A program made the translations under genes and the position numbers. This document shows positions 17,652 to 27,489 of a stretch of DNA of 64,000 bases, piece by piece (the first letter of the stretch is position 1; each line of letters opens with the position of its first letter). The DNA is from Calditrichia bacterium (GTDB lineage Bacteria > Calditrichota > Calditrichia > Calditrichales > J004). The notes under the pieces are model-generated. The model saw only the letters and a program-made list of their open reading frames with translations, did not search any database and had not been told where the DNA came from. The stretch is taken from positions 124,001-188,000 of the forward strand of contig JACKAO010000006.1 of the NCBI GenBank assembly GCA_020635035.1. Direction: 5' to 3'.

Positions 17652-18736
17652 TGCATACAATAAATGTTGAACTTAAAGAACGCAGTTATCCCATTTACAT
17701 CGGGAAAAATATTCTAACCGAGTTTCCCGATTATCTGGATAACCGTATAAAAGGTAAGCAGATTGCAATTGTTTCCAGTGATAAGATATATGCATTATAT
17801 GGGGAGCAGTTAAAGGATGCACTTCCAAAAGATGCTGAACATATAACACTGACCGTTCCGGATGGCGAAAAATCTAAATCAGCAAAGTATCTGGAGCAGC
17901 TTTATACACAACTTCTGGAAAATCGCTTTGAACGCAATTCGCTGATCATTGCACTGGGTGGTGGGGTTATAGGTGATCTTGCCGGTTATGTGGCGGCAAC
18001 TTTTTTAAGAGGCATCGGACTGGTTCAGGTGCCTACCACACTGCTTGCCCAGGTTGATAGCAGTATTGGTGGAAAGACGGGGATTAATCATCCATTAGGG
18101 AAAAATCTGATCGGGGCTTTTAAGCAACCGGCTTTTGTTTATAGTGATATAAATGTTCTCAAAACGCTGCCTGCAGCTGAGATCCGATGCGGTCTTGGGG
18201 AAATCATTAAATATGCGTTTATCGGAGATCCTGAATTATTCGAATTCCTGGAGAAAAATCTGGATGATGCCTTAAAAGGTATACCTGATGTTCTTGAGCA
18301 TCTTGTTCAGGTGTCCGCTGCCCAGAAAGCTTCAGTCGTTTCGCGGGATGAACGCGAGAGTAACCTTCGTATGGTTTTGAACTTCGGTCATACGTTTGGT
18401 CATGCACTCGAGGCAGAATTCGGATACAGCGATTTGAAACATGGCGAAGCAGTTATTCTTGGGATGAAATGTGCTCTTTATTATTCAAAAGAGACAGGCA
18501 TACTTAAAGAGAGTGAGTTTAAACGTGGTATGGACTTATTAAATCGTGTTCCAATAGAATTAGATAGAGAAAAGCTGGATGAAAACAAATTGATCGAAAG
18601 GATGTATCTCGATAAAAAAGTAGCAGCCAAACAAATCCGGGTGATATTGCTGGATAGGATAGGATCTTATATTATTAAAAATGCCACTGATACAGATAAA
18701 ATCAGACAAGCTTTTAAAATTCTGAAAGAGGTGTAA
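17651..18736 (+). CDS. aroB: 3-dehydroquinate synthase
   Basis: 361 residues from the ATG at 17651, overlapping the aroK stop by one base. An NAD- and metal-dependent enzyme making 3-dehydroquinate from DAHP. Motifs: PDGEKSKS, ALGGGVIGDLAGYVAATFLRG, VPTTLLAQVDSSIGGKTGIN, and the metal ligands in GLGEIIKYAF, NFGHTFGHALE and LKHGEAV. Second gene of the aroK-aroB-aroQ operon; it ends one base before aroQ. Confidence 0.97.
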   Translation: MHTINVELKERSYPIYIGKNILTEFPDYLDNRIKGKQIAIVSSDKIYALYGEQLKDALPKDAEHITLTVPDGEKSKSAKYLEQLYTQLLENRFERNSLIIALGGGVIGDLAGYVAATFLRGIGLVQVPTTLLAQVDSSIGGKTGINHPLGKNLIGAFKQPAFVYSDINVLKTLPAAEIRCGLGEIIKYAFIGDPELFEFLEKNLDDALKGIPDVLEHLVQVSAAQKASVVSRDERESNLRMVLNFGHTFGHALEAEFGYSDLKHGEAVILGMKCALYYSKETGILKESEFKRGMDLLNRVPIELDREKLDENKLIERMYLDKKVAAKQIRVILLDRIGSYIIKNATDTDKIRQAFKILKEV

Positions 18737-18737
18737 A

Positions 18738-19169
18738 ATGGAAGTCCTGGTTATTCATGGTCCCAATTTGAATATGCTTGGTAAAAGAGATCCTAAAGTA
18801 TACGGATCTTCCACGCTGAATGAAGTTGATGCATTTATAGAAGGTTATTTCAAAAAAGTAAAGGTCGATTTCTTTCAGAGTAATCACGAAGGTGAAATTA
18901 TTGATAAAATTCAGCAAGCTGATGGAATGTATAGTGGTATTGTAATTAATCCGGGAGCTTTCACGCATTATTCTTATGCCATCCGAGATGCCATTGAAGC
19001 GATCTCTATTCCCGTAGTAGAAGTACATATCAGCAATATTGCTGCGCGCGAAGAGTTCCGTCACCAATCTGTTATTTCTGCAGTTGTTAAGGGAACAATT
19101 GCAGGAATGGGGATTTATGGTTATGTCCTTGCTGTTCAGGCAATTGCCCACCACCACAAACGAATCTAA
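18738..19169 (+). CDS. aroQ: 3-dehydroquinate dehydratase, type II
   Basis: 143 residues, the normal size of the type II dodecameric enzyme that dehydrates 3-dehydroquinate. Key parts: VIHGPNLNMLGKRDPKVYG with the catalytic Tyr/Arg region, SNHEGEIIDKIQ, VINPGAFTHYSYAIRDAI and VEVHISNIAAREEFR with the active-site His. AGAGG sits just before the ATG. It completes the three consecutive shikimate genes; other pathway steps are not in this window. Confidence 0.96.
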   Translation: MEVLVIHGPNLNMLGKRDPKVYGSSTLNEVDAFIEGYFKKVKVDFFQSNHEGEIIDKIQQADGMYSGIVINPGAFTHYSYAIRDAIEAISIPVVEVHISNIAAREEFRHQSVISAVVKGTIAGMGIYGYVLAVQAIAHHHKRI

Positions 19170-19174
19170 AACCC

Positions 19175-20632
19175 GTGTCAATAAAATCTCAGATTAGTAA
19201 CTTAACCCGCCATTCTTTTATTTACACGATAAGCACTTTTATTCAGCGTGCTCAGGGCCTGATCATGTTGCCGCTTTATACAAGCCCCAGGTTCATCACA
19301 GACCAAAGCGCATATGGGGATTATACACTAATCTATACTTTTATGGCGTTCATGAATCTTTTTTATTTGTATGGGATGGACTCAGCGTTTCTCCGTTTCA
19401 GTTATGCCAAAGAATACAGGCGTCAGGATGTTTATAAAACAGCATTTTTAACTGTGGGGTTAAGTGCTTTTATTTTGTCATTGATAATATTCTTCGCATC
19501 TTCGTCAGTTTCTTATGTTGTTTTTGGTCCGGGTGATTATGAGTTCTTTGTGAAGGCAGCTGCACTCATTCTTTTATTTGACACGTTTTCAAATCTGCCA
19601 TACCTGATTTTACGTGTTGAAGAAAAGTCAATAACTTTTTCAACAATCCGCATTATACGATTTATTACAGAACTGTTATTGAACTTGTTTTTCCTGGGGT
19701 GGCTAAACCTTGGTGTAAAAGGTATTCTTTATGCTAACATAATTGCAGCGGTGTTTAATATCTTAATATTGCTTCCATATCAGTTTAGTTATTTTAAAGG
19801 AAGATTTGAGAAGAATATACTTAAGCAATTACTTCTTTTTGGCCTGCCTTTAATTCCCAACAGTTTAGCATTTATGGTAGTTGAAGTAAGTGATAAGTAT
19901 ATGATGCGTCTTTTGCTTGATAAAGACACGTTGGGAATTTATTCAGCAAACTATAAATTCGGCAGCATTTTATTGTTTCTTGTTGTTGCGTTCAGGACAG
20001 CCTGGCAGCCATTCTTTCTTAAAGTGGCTGAATCAGAAGATGCAAAAAAAATCTATTCCAAAGTTTTAACTTACTTTTCGTTACTCAGCATTCTGGTAAT
20101 CATTCTTGTAAGTTATTTTATTCAGGATATTGTTAATATACCACTTCCCGGATCGTTACAATTACTTGGTAAGGATTATCTTTCCGGGGTCATAATCATC
20201 CCGATTATTTTAACCGCTTACTTCTTTTATGGCCTTTATGTTAATTTTACAGTTGGAATATATATCCGTAAGAAAACCAAATTAATGATTATTTTTACAG
20301 GTCTGGCCGCGCTTGTAAACGTTGGCAGTAATATCTACCTGATGCCGGCTTTTGGCATTATGGGTGCCGCGTTTGCGACATTATTGAGTTACGTCATTAT
20401 GGCTACGACTATATTTATTGCAAACCAGAAAGTATATCCGATAATCTACGAATATGGGCGGCTTGCATTTTTGTTAATTCTTCTAATTCTCAGTTTGTCT
20501 GTTTTATATTATCTTGAACCGGGCTTTCTAACAAGAATAGTCATAGTTCTGGCATTGCCGCTGCTACTAATCCTAAGCGGTTTCATTAAACAGGATGAGA
20601 TAAAGGCACTGCGTTCCATAATAAAAAGGTAA
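19175..20632 (+). CDS. Polysaccharide flippase (Wzx/MATE-like, MVF superfamily)
   Basis: 485 residues with about 12-14 hydrophobic helices. The start pattern HSFIYTISTFIQRAQGLIMLPLYT and the region FGLPLIPNSLAFMVVEVSDKYMM..LLD are typical of the polysaccharide biosynthesis/oligosaccharide flippase family that moves lipid-linked sugars across the inner membrane. The start is a GTG at 19175, 5 bases after the aroQ stop, so it may be in the aro transcript. Its substrate is unknown; lpxK downstream and the sugar-transferase genes farther on suggest envelope glycans. Confidence 0.88.
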   Translation: MSIKSQISNLTRHSFIYTISTFIQRAQGLIMLPLYTSPRFITDQSAYGDYTLIYTFMAFMNLFYLYGMDSAFLRFSYAKEYRRQDVYKTAFLTVGLSAFILSLIIFFASSSVSYVVFGPGDYEFFVKAAALILLFDTFSNLPYLILRVEEKSITFSTIRIIRFITELLLNLFFLGWLNLGVKGILYANIIAAVFNILILLPYQFSYFKGRFEKNILKQLLLFGLPLIPNSLAFMVVEVSDKYMMRLLLDKDTLGIYSANYKFGSILLFLVVAFRTAWQPFFLKVAESEDAKKIYSKVLTYFSLLSILVIILVSYFIQDIVNIPLPGSLQLLGKDYLSGVIIIPIILTAYFFYGLYVNFTVGIYIRKKTKLMIIFTGLAALVNVGSNIYLMPAFGIMGAAFATLLSYVIMATTIFIANQKVYPIIYEYGRLAFLLILLILSLSVLYYLEPGFLTRIVIVLALPLLLILSGFIKQDEIKALRSIIKR

Positions 20633-20644
20633 AAGGTTAAGCAT

Positions 20645-21658
20645 TTGCATAGATTTTTTAGATATCTTCTGTGGCCGCTTTCCATAAAATATGGATTAAT
20701 GATGGAAGTGCGAAATTACTTTTACGACAGAAAATTCTTTAAAATTCATTCCTATGATATACCTGTTATTTCAATAGGAAATATTACCGCAGGTGGAACC
20801 GGCAAAACGCCATTTACTATTTTTCTTGCAGACTACTTTTTAAAACAGGGGAAAAAAGTTGCAGTTGTCAGTCGGGGGTATGGCAGAAAGAGCAAAGGTT
20901 TTCAACTGGTTTCAGATGGCAAAGATTTAGTTGGGAATCCGATGATTCATGGTGATGAACCTTGCCTGGTAGCTAAAAGATTGCCTGTAACTATTGTTGC
21001 CGTATCTGAGAAAAGATACATTGCAATTGAATATGTTATCAAAAATTTTAATGTTGATATCATTTTAATGGATGATGGTTTTCAGCACAGATCGGTTAAG
21101 CGTGATATTGATATTGTTCTGACAAAAGAATGGAACAATATGTCTTCAAAGTTTGTCATTCCTGCGGGATTACTCAGAGAGTTCAGGTTTAATATAAAAC
21201 GGGCAGACATTGTTATTAATACAGATTCTATGGAAAATAATCAGTCGGACTTCCAGGCGCGCTTTTTTGCAGAAGATATCTGTGATTTCCAATTTAATAA
21301 GATAGGAAAACTCTCTGATTACAGTGAAAAAAAAGCAATCGCTTTTAGTGCAATCGCAAAACCGGACAACTTTTTTAATACTTTAACAGATGCTAAAATT
21401 GATGTTATTCAAAAATATATTTTCAAAGATCACTATTACTTTACACAAGATGACCTTGATAATATCATATCCCAATGCCAAAAGAATGGCATTGACAACC
21501 TGTTCTGCACCGAAAAAGACATGGTAAAAATTCATTTAATAAATGGTTTTGAGCAAAAATTAAAGTCTCTCAAAATAAGAATTCTTTCTCCACGGTTAGA
21601 TGTTAAGTTTAATGATAAAAAATCTTTTTTGGAAAACTTACATTCAATCCTTGACTGA
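20645..21658 (+). CDS. lpxK: Tetraacyldisaccharide 4'-kinase (lipid A)
   Basis: 337 residues. Adds the 4'-phosphate to lipid A precursor at the inner membrane. N-terminal membrane helix LLWPLSIKYGLMMEVRNYFYD, then P-loop GNITAGGTGKTP and the conserved SRGYGRKSKGF, GDEP and DDGFQHRSVKRD motifs. Start is a TTG at 20645 preceded by AAAGG; homology of the first residues to the family supports it. It shows the organism makes lipid A and so has an asymmetric outer membrane. Follows the flippase by 12 bases. Confidence 0.95.
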   Translation: MHRFFRYLLWPLSIKYGLMMEVRNYFYDRKFFKIHSYDIPVISIGNITAGGTGKTPFTIFLADYFLKQGKKVAVVSRGYGRKSKGFQLVSDGKDLVGNPMIHGDEPCLVAKRLPVTIVAVSEKRYIAIEYVIKNFNVDIILMDDGFQHRSVKRDIDIVLTKEWNNMSSKFVIPAGLLREFRFNIKRADIVINTDSMENNQSDFQARFFAEDICDFQFNKIGKLSDYSEKKAIAFSAIAKPDNFFNTLTDAKIDVIQKYIFKDHYYFTQDDLDNIISQCQKNGIDNLFCTEKDMVKIHLINGFEQKLKSLKIRILSPRLDVKFNDKKSFLENLHSILD

Positions 21659-21692
21659 TTAATTTAATAGTCTTATATTCATCAACTCTGAT

Positions 21693-21766
<74 letters not shown>

Positions 21767-21772
21767 CTAAAA

Positions 21773-21808
21773 TAGGTGGTTCATACAAAGGATCACCTAA
21801 TTTTTTTT
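21773..21808 (+). terminator. Terminator-like hairpin between two tRNA genes
   Basis: TAGGTGGTTC (21773-21782) pairs with GGATCACCTA (21790-21799) as a 10-bp stem with two G-U pairs and a 7-base loop, followed by A and eight T. The T-run ends at 21808, and the next tRNA begins at 21809. Confidence 0.8.
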
Positions 21809-21882
21809 GGCGGCGTAGCTCAGTTGGTTAGAGCATCGGAATCATAATCCGAGTGTCCGGGGTTCGAATCCCTGCGCCGCTA
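21809..21882 (+). tRNA. Elongator tRNA-Met (CAT)
   Basis: 74 bases, full cloverleaf with anticodon loop ATCATAA (CAT). The acceptor stem GGCGGCG/CGCCGCT and D-arm resemble Bacillus elongator tRNA-Met. A CAT anticodon could also mean tRNA-Ile2, the substrate of TilS encoded right downstream; acceptor-stem similarity makes Met more likely. CCA is not encoded. Confidence 0.93.
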
Positions 21883-21905
21883 CATTTTTATTAGTAAGCT
21901 TAATA

Positions 21906-23270
21906 GTGCTAATCTCAAAAGTCACATCCTTCATTTCTATACACAAACTAATTTCCCCGGGTGATCATATTATTGCCGCTGTTTCAGGTGGAGCTGATTC
22001 TGTTGCAATGCTTTATCTGCTGAATGATCTGAAAAAAACACAAAACTTTAAACTTTCAGTATTCCATTTAAATCATGGTATTCGTGATAAAGAATCGGAT
22101 AATGATGAGATATTTGTTGCACATTTATCCGAAAGCATGGGTGTGGAGTGTTCAATTCAGCGGCTATCAGGGTTTACAAAAGAAAGTGGCGAGAACGCCT
22201 TAAGAAATGCCCGTTATAAAAAATTTGAAGAAGAATTATCTAAATTCAAGAATTCTAAAATTGCTACAGCGCATCATTTAAATGATCAGCTCGAAACCTT
22301 TATCATGCGAATGTTTAAAGGGAGCGGAACAAGAGGATTGCTTGGAATTCCTGCGATCCGTGGGAAATATATCAGGCCGATGCTAAGTTGTTCAAAGCAG
22401 GAAATATTAGACTTTTGTAAATCCGGCAGATTTGAATTCAGGGAAGACTCAACAAATTTTGAAGAAGATAAATTACGTAATAATATTAGAAAAAATATTA
22501 CACCACTGCTTGGGCAGATTTTTGGCAGTGATTATTTAGATAGTTTTAATCAGGCATTTGAAAACTATAAAATATTATATACGGAATACTGTAATAAGAA
22601 CATTCATGGTTTTGCAAAGATAATTTCAAAGAATAAGAATAATGTCAGTTGTAAAGCAGAAGATTATCTTCACTTAACGGATTTTCAGAAGTCACAATTC
22701 CTTGAGTATTGTTTTTCTTATGCTTATCAGTTAAATTTTAACTTCAGTAATGAACATATAAAGGAATTCAGTCAATTTGTCAAAAATGCCGGTAGCGGAG
22801 CCGTTTTTAAATTTGACGCTTCCATTTTTGTTTTAAAAAACCGCGAACTATTCACATTCTATAAATCCGAAAATAACGCAATTATATTTAGGGAACTTTA
22901 TGCCGGCGAAAACGTCAACTTTGGACATTATTCTATAGGATTGAAAAAAGTTGACAGGAATGTAGTCAAATTCAGCAATAATAAAAATGTAGAGTTCATT
23001 TGTGGTGACAGTCTGGATTTGCCACTCATTATACGTAATTGGAAATATGGAGATAGTTTTTACCCGATTGGCTCAAAAGGCAGACAAAAATTAAGTGATT
23101 TTTTTGTAAACAATAAGGTTGATAAAATACAAAAAACAAAAATACCGATAATCACAACCAAAAATAAAATAGTCTGGATCGCAGGTATGCGGCTTGATGG
23201 ACGCTTTAAAGTTGATGATAAAACAAAAATAATTTATAGAATAGAACTAAAATATGATGATACAAAATGA
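21906..23270 (+). CDS. tilS: tRNA(Ile)-lysidine synthase
   Basis: 454 residues. Converts C34 of tRNA-Ile2(CAU) to lysidine so that it reads AUA. The PP-loop motif AAVSGGADSVAMLYLL is near residue 25, followed by FHLNHGIR, ATAHHLNDQLETFIMRMFKGSGTRGLLGI and the C-terminal TilS domain (RNWKYGDSFYPIGSKGRQKLSDFF). The start is GTG at 21906, only 23 bases after a CAT-anticodon tRNA. It overlaps hpt by 17 bases. Confidence 0.95.
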   Translation: MLISKVTSFISIHKLISPGDHIIAAVSGGADSVAMLYLLNDLKKTQNFKLSVFHLNHGIRDKESDNDEIFVAHLSESMGVECSIQRLSGFTKESGENALRNARYKKFEEELSKFKNSKIATAHHLNDQLETFIMRMFKGSGTRGLLGIPAIRGKYIRPMLSCSKQEILDFCKSGRFEFREDSTNFEEDKLRNNIRKNITPLLGQIFGSDYLDSFNQAFENYKILYTEYCNKNIHGFAKIISKNKNNVSCKAEDYLHLTDFQKSQFLEYCFSYAYQLNFNFSNEHIKEFSQFVKNAGSGAVFKFDASIFVLKNRELFTFYKSENNAIIFRELYAGENVNFGHYSIGLKKVDRNVVKFSNNKNVEFICGDSLDLPLIIRNWKYGDSFYPIGSKGRQKLSDFFVNNKVDKIQKTKIPIITTKNKIVWIAGMRLDGRFKVDDKTKIIYRIELKYDDTK

Positions 23271-23805
23271 CCAGAGCAAGATAATCCCTGCTAATTATAA
23301 AGTACTTATCAGTGAAGAAAAAATTCAGAGCAGGTTGAAAGAATTGGGAGAACAAATTGCTGCTGAATTTGATGGAGAAAAGCCTATTTTAATTGGGGTG
23401 CTCAATGGTGGTTTTATTTTTCTGGCGGATTTGATTCGATTTATAAATATAGATCTTGAGATTGATTTTATAAGGATTTCAAGTTATGGTAACGAAAGAG
23501 AGTCTACCGGGCATGTTAAAGTATTAAAACCACTAAGTGCAGACATAACCGGAAGAAATGTTATTGTTGTCGAAGATATTGTTGATTCAGGATTGTCTGT
23601 AAAATTTTTAACAAATATGATGTCCGCATTTAGTCCTAAAAAACTCAGATTTGTTACACTGTTACATAAACCAACAAAAACTGTTGTGGATGTGAAAATT
23701 GATTATGTAGGTTTTGAGATTGAAGATAAATTTGTTGTTGGTTACGGGTTAGATGATGAACAAATTAAACGTAACCTGCGCAACATTTATGTCATCGAAG
23801 AGTAA
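23254..23805 (+). CDS. hpt: Hypoxanthine(-guanine) phosphoribosyltransferase
   Basis: 183 residues, the usual size. Salvages hypoxanthine/guanine with PRPP. The PRPP-binding motif is VIVVEDIVDSGLSV, with GVLNGGFIFLADLIR for the PPi loop, SYGNERESTG for the flexible loop and VGYGLDD near the end. Two ATGs lie in tandem at 23254 and 23257. It overlaps tilS by 17 bases and precedes ftsH by 27; the tilS-hpt-ftsH order is a widely conserved bacterial arrangement. Confidence 0.95.
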   Translation: MMIQNDQSKIIPANYKVLISEEKIQSRLKELGEQIAAEFDGEKPILIGVLNGGFIFLADLIRFINIDLEIDFIRISSYGNERESTGHVKVLKPLSADITGRNVIVVEDIVDSGLSVKFLTNMMSAFSPKKLRFVTLLHKPTKTVVDVKIDYVGFEIEDKFVVGYGLDDEQIKRNLRNIYVIEE

Positions 23806-23832
23806 AAATATCCAAAAGGTAAAGGATTTTTA

Positions 23833-25881
23833 ATGAATCAGGAAAACAAACAGAATAATAATTCAAATAAAAATAATCGAAAAGACGACGAATTTCAGTG
23901 GAAAAAAGTATCAAAGACCGGTCTGGTATGGATCGTTATTCTCTTTTTTGCGCTATTTTTCAGCACACTTTGGCCCGATTCTCGTCCCAGTGAAGTTGAA
24001 GTAAAATATTCAAAATATCTGGAATTCTTAAGAAACGATAAGATTGAAAGCGCCACTGTAACTCTTAAAGAAAACGTTTTTCAGGGTGTTTTGAAAAATC
24101 CGGAATCATTTGCACAGGGAGAAGAAAATGTAGGGCAGCCTACTAAGTATTTCCGTACAATTTTGCCTTTCGTAGATGAAACAGTTGTAGCATCATGGGA
24201 AGAACATAATGTCAGATTTAGCTTTGTTGAACCTTCCAATGAATGGACCCTTGTACTTATTAATGCACTTCCGTGGATATTAATTATTGTTGCATGGATA
24301 TTTATCGCACGTCGTATGCAGGGTGGTGGTACAAGTGGCCGTGGACTTTTCAGCTTTGGCAAAAGCAAAGCCCGGATGCTTACTCCGGACAAAGCGAAAA
24401 TCACCTTTAACGATGTTGCCGGTGCAGATGAAGCTAAAATGGAGCTCCAGGAAATCATCGAGTTTTTGAAGTTTCCCCAGAAATTCCAGAGACTTGGTGG
24501 CAAAATTCCAAAAGGCGCATTGTTATTAGGCCCTCCCGGAACAGGTAAAACTCTGCTGGCAAAGGCAGTAGCCGGAGAAGCAGGAGTGCCATTTTTCAGT
24601 ATGAGTGGTGCGGACTTCGTTGAAATGTTTGTTGGAGTTGGTGCAAGCCGGGTCAGAGATTTGTTTGAGATGGGACGAAAAAATGCACCCTGTATCATCT
24701 TTATTGATGAAATGGATGCTGTAGGCCGTCACCGCGGGGCCGGTCTTGGAGGCGGACATGATGAACGCGAACAAACATTAAATCAGCTGCTTGTTGAAAT
24801 GGATGGCTTCGATACGAAAGAAGGAGTTATACTTATAGCTGCAACAAACCGTCCGGATGTACTTGATGCAGCCCTGCTCAGACCCGGTCGATTCGATCGG
24901 CAGATCGTCGTTGACCGCCCGGATGTACGTGGCAGAGCAGGCATTTTAAAAGTGCATTCCAAGAATGTACCACTTGATGATTCTGTTAATATTGAAGCCC
25001 TTGCAAAAGGCACACCAGGATTATCCGGAGCGGATATTGCCAATCTTGTTAATGAAGCCGCGTTGCTTGCTGCCCGTAAAGATAAGAAAAAAGTTGGAAT
25101 GGATGATTTTGAAGAAGCTAAAGACAAAATCATGATGGGAATCGAAAGAAAATCCTTACTGATTTCTGAAAATGAGAAAAAAACTACAGCTTACCATGAA
25201 GCAGGTCATGCTCTTGTCGCAAAACTGACACCGGGTGCTGACCCGATACATAAAGTTACAATTATTCCCCGAGGCCGCGCTTTAGGGGTAACTGCTTCAC
25301 TTCCTGATGACGATAAGCACACCCATTCTAAAACCTATCTTGAAGGAACATTATCCATGTTGTTAGGAGGGCGTGTCGCAGAGAAGATTGTATTTAATCA
25401 ATTCACAACGGGAGCATCGAATGATCTGGAGCGTGCTTCAGCACTTGCCCGCAAGATGGTTTGTGAATGGGGGATGAGTGAGAAAATGGGACCTATTACT
25501 TACGGCCAAAAAGAACAGGAAATCTTTTTGGGTAGAGAAATAGCCCAGCATCGTGATTATAGCGATGTTGTCGCTCATGAAATAGATTTGGAAGTAAAAA
25601 AGATTATTATCGATGCAGAAAAACGCACCGAAAACATTTTATCTGAAAATATTGATAAGCTTCATGCGTTGTCTAAGGCACTACTTGAGCATGAGCTGTT
25701 GGATGGAGAGCAGATTGATGCTATTCTCCGAGGTGAAAAAATTGACGGACCTGCATTCACAGCACCTTCAAATGGCAAAAAAGTAAAAGCAGAAGGCAAA
25801 GAAGACAAAAAAGCAAAAAAAGAAACGTCAGAAGATAAAGAAGAAAAAAAAGAAGACAAGGATAGTGACAAGGAAGTGTAA
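23833..25881 (+). CDS. ftsH: ATP-dependent zinc metalloprotease FtsH
   Basis: 682 residues. A membrane-anchored AAA+ protease: first helix WIVILFFALFFSTLW, periplasmic domain, second helix WILIIVAWIFI, then AAA+ with Walker A GPPGTGKT (233-240), pore loop FVGVGA, Walker B IIFIDEMD, second-region-of-homology RPGRFDRQIV, and the M41 zinc site HEAGH (455-459). The last ~35 residues are a run of Lys/Glu/Asp (KGKEDKKAKK-like), much more charged than the core and probably disordered. Acts in membrane protein quality control and often in LpxC turnover. Confidence 0.97.
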   Translation: MNQENKQNNNSNKNNRKDDEFQWKKVSKTGLVWIVILFFALFFSTLWPDSRPSEVEVKYSKYLEFLRNDKIESATVTLKENVFQGVLKNPESFAQGEENVGQPTKYFRTILPFVDETVVASWEEHNVRFSFVEPSNEWTLVLINALPWILIIVAWIFIARRMQGGGTSGRGLFSFGKSKARMLTPDKAKITFNDVAGADEAKMELQEIIEFLKFPQKFQRLGGKIPKGALLLGPPGTGKTLLAKAVAGEAGVPFFSMSGADFVEMFVGVGASRVRDLFEMGRKNAPCIIFIDEMDAVGRHRGAGLGGGHDEREQTLNQLLVEMDGFDTKEGVILIAATNRPDVLDAALLRPGRFDRQIVVDRPDVRGRAGILKVHSKNVPLDDSVNIEALAKGTPGLSGADIANLVNEAALLAARKDKKKVGMDDFEEAKDKIMMGIERKSLLISENEKKTTAYHEAGHALVAKLTPGADPIHKVTIIPRGRALGVTASLPDDDKHTHSKTYLEGTLSMLLGGRVAEKIVFNQFTTGASNDLERASALARKMVCEWGMSEKMGPITYGQKEQEIFLGREIAQHRDYSDVVAHEIDLEVKKIIIDAEKRTENILSENIDKLHALSKALLEHELLDGEQIDAILRGEKIDGPAFTAPSNGKKVKAEGKEDKKAKKETSEDKEEKKEDKDSDKEV

Positions 25882-25923
25882 GAAGGATCTTTTACACAAA
25901 AATTTAATAATATAAAGCCGGGT

Positions 25924-27489
25924 ATGAATCATGTATACGAACTGCTCTCCGGTAGTATTCCCGGAGGTGCAGCACTACTTTTTTCAGCCATTTTATTTGC
26001 AAATCTTACCTTATATTTTTTAAAGAAATCAGAGCTGCTTAATACAGGATATATCAAAAAAACGGTCATAATGAATATTGTGATCGTTTTTCTCTATTCA
26101 TCCATATGGGGTTACACACTTCCCCCCGAACCGCCAAAAAGAATTGTCGTGTTACCGACTATAATTGATGGAAAAGATTTTGAGCTCAATAGTCAGACAT
26201 TATTTCTGGCAAGTTTATTTCAGGAAAATGGTTATAACTTTAATGGCAGATTTTTAGTTCATAACTGGCAGTGGATGTATAAAACCCTGGGGCACAAAGC
26301 AGATAAATTTGAAAACTGGAAAGAACTTGGAAATAAGTTAAAGCCATATCTACTGATCGAAAGCTATAAGAATAATAACGATGAATATACGCTGGAAATA
26401 TCATCAGCAGATTCTGATTTAACTAAGACACAATTTAAATACGGTGATCAGGAAGAGTTGTTTGATGTTTTTAAAGATATAGAAAAATACAAGATCACTG
26501 TTAAGGGTAATGTAAATAAGGTTCAGGCAAGCAAATTTATTGACAGTCGGATTCTAATTTTGGAAAATAAGCTGGACAAAGCCTTCGATATAGTTGCAGA
26601 TGACAGCTCATCGGAAGCACTTTTAACAAAAGCACAGATTTGGGTCGAGCGGGGCCTGGAGTTTGAATATGACAGTGAAAAGCTGAAGTTTGTAAACATA
26701 GTTAATCCATCATTCGAAAAAGCAAAGACCTTGTTATATCCATTTATTCGGGCTAAAAATGAACCACCACAGGTAACATATCTCCTTGGGAGAATGGCAA
26801 TCCGTGAACAACAGTTTGAAAATGCTGAAATTTTTCTAAAAAAATCATTTATTGATCAACCACGAAATCCAAGGGTCTACTATCTTATGAGCTTTTTGCT
26901 TCCTTCAAGACTGGAAGAACTTGGGTTTGCCAGCAGAAAAGAAATATTAAAAAAAGCAGTTGAGCTTGACCCGGGCTATGCAGATGCCGTGTTTGATCTG
27001 GCGAATGAATACTATATAACCGGGACCGGTTCTGAACAGGGTGCAGGAACCAAAAATGCGATGAATGAAATGGAAAAATATCTCTATTTGAATGATGAAC
27101 ATCCTAAAATTATGAGCCTTTTAGCAACATTGTATTTAAAAACATCAAAATTTGACAAGGCAGAAGAGATTTATAAAATACTTGAAGAGCGTTATCCGGA
27201 TAACACAGATGTCCTTTACAATCTGGGCGTGGTTTATTATACAAAAGGGGAGTATAAGGATGCTCTGGAAAAATTCATTGAAGCGATAAAAATTGATCAA
27301 AACTTAGACTCATATTTGTATGCAGGTATGACCTACGAAATGCTTGGCAATAAAGAAATGGCACTTAAATATTATCAGGATCGTGTACGTTTTAAAAAAT
27401 CCGATGATGACGAATTTGCGAAAGAAGCGATGCATGGAATTCGTAAATTGCGTGAAGAGCTTAAGCTAAACAGCGGGGAAGTCCAATAG
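25924..27489 (+). CDS. TPR-repeat inner membrane protein
   Basis: 521 residues. Two hydrophobic helices near the N-terminus (GAALLFSAILFANLTLYFL and VIMNIVIVFLYSSIWGY) anchor it; the segment after them (RIVVLPTIIDGKDFELNSQT) resembles an adenylate-cyclase-associated or caspase-like 'IAVLP' lead. From about residue 250 to 510 it is mostly tetratricopeptide repeats (for example VLYNLGVVYYTKGEYKDALE and LDSYLYAGMTYEMLGNKEMA). Such proteins serve as scaffolds. It ends with a one-base overlap with the GTG start of folP, so they are co-translated. The function is not recognised. Confidence 0.8.
   Translation: MNHVYELLSGSIPGGAALLFSAILFANLTLYFLKKSELLNTGYIKKTVIMNIVIVFLYSSIWGYTLPPEPPKRIVVLPTIIDGKDFELNSQTLFLASLFQENGYNFNGRFLVHNWQWMYKTLGHKADKFENWKELGNKLKPYLLIESYKNNNDEYTLEISSADSDLTKTQFKYGDQEELFDVFKDIEKYKITVKGNVNKVQASKFIDSRILILENKLDKAFDIVADDSSSEALLTKAQIWVERGLEFEYDSEKLKFVNIVNPSFEKAKTLLYPFIRAKNEPPQVTYLLGRMAIREQQFENAEIFLKKSFIDQPRNPRVYYLMSFLLPSRLEELGFASRKEILKKAVELDPGYADAVFDLANEYYITGTGSEQGAGTKNAMNEMEKYLYLNDEHPKIMSLLATLYLKTSKFDKAEEIYKILEERYPDNTDVLYNLGVVYYTKGEYKDALEKFIEAIKIDQNLDSYLYAGMTYEMLGNKEMALKYYQDRVRFKKSDDDEFAKEAMHGIRKLREELKLNSGEVQ

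Noticed and set aside
21809..21882. Second CAT tRNA as tRNA-Ile2 (lysidine substrate) because tilS follows
   Set aside because: The acceptor stem GGCGGCG/CGCCGCT matches known elongator tRNA-Met more closely; adjacency to tilS alone is weak. Kept only as an alternative.
24081..24698. 205-codon frame antisense to ftsH
   Set aside because: Falls within the most conserved part of ftsH and has low-complexity Pro/Ser composition typical of antisense frames.
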